Assembly: GCA_904397185.1 (NCBI GenBank)
Contig: CAJFOL010000039.1
Location: forward strand, 1 to 14,192
Direction: 5' to 3'
Length of the DNA: 14,192 nt
From: an uncultured Clostridia bacterium
Lineage (GTDB): Bacteria; Bacillota; Clostridia; Christensenellales; UBA1242
Shown here: positions 14,182-14,192 of the stretch, piece after piece
How the letters are laid out: each line of letters opens with the position of its first letter
Numbering within the stretch: the stretch's first letter is position 1
Notes under the pieces: generated by a model
What the model was told of the DNA's origin: nothing
Seen by the model: only the letters and a program-made list of their open reading frames with translations
The model's database searches: none
Translations under genes and position numbers: made by a program

Positions 14182-14192
14182 ATTATGGAGCG

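Noticed and set aside
1..14192. CRISPR array or defence island
   Set aside because: No regularly spaced direct repeats and no defence-type genes are seen; the SbcCD-like pair is a widespread housekeeping repair pair in Firmicutes.

Overview
This window is strongly AT-rich bacterial DNA. It reads like an anaerobic, low-GC Gram-positive, probably an uncultured Clostridia-like (gut Firmicutes) lineage. The support is indirect. There is a pyruvate:ferredoxin oxidoreductase. A YhaO/YhaN-type SbcD/SbcC pair is present. Ribosome-binding sites are AGGAG-like, promoters are TTGACA/TATAAT-like and often carry a TG extension, one start codon is TTG, and both tRNA genes encode their CCA end. UGA is used as a stop (end of the metallophosphoesterase gene), so this is not a Mycoplasma-type code. 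Genus cannot be read from the sequence.

Layout. 133-3366 (-) encodes a compact pyruvate:ferredoxin oxidoreductase (nifJ), with a bidirectional terminator at 49-88. Divergent from it, 3485-4219 (+) is the tRNA pseudouridine synthase truA, whose -10 box lies so close to the ATG that the mRNA is probably leaderless. 4327-6144 (+) is a short alanyl-tRNA synthetase that keeps the editing domain but lacks the C-terminal C-Ala domain. 6208-7650 (+) is a membrane-anchored DUF4097-type beta-repeat protein with its own promoter and a strong terminator. 7742-8782 and 8779-10551 (+) form a translationally coupled nuclease/ATPase pair, the ATPase being membrane-anchored through its coiled coil. 10552-10986 is a gene-free convergent junction, holding a 95-base cloverleaf-shaped palindrome. 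10987-12417 (-) is an archaeal/eukaryote-type prolyl-tRNA synthetase. 12549-13121 (-) is an unrecognised 190-residue protein. The right end carries tRNA-Leu(UAA) and tRNA-Cys(GCA), both on the minus strand. Between them lies a decayed tRNA-Leu copy interrupted by a palindrome.

How the genes relate. There is no single pathway here. Most are housekeeping genes for translation (truA, alaS, proS, two tRNAs), central anaerobic carbon metabolism (nifJ) and DNA end processing (the SbcCD-like pair), mostly in single-gene units with their own promoters. Recurring themes are compact versions of normally larger enzymes, very short mRNA leaders, and small palindromic elements in the gaps between genes. 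I see no CRISPR array, intact insertion sequence, phage gene or obvious defence island. The most unusual signals are the cloverleaf palindrome at 10797-10891 and the interrupted tRNA-Leu remnant at 13620-13698.
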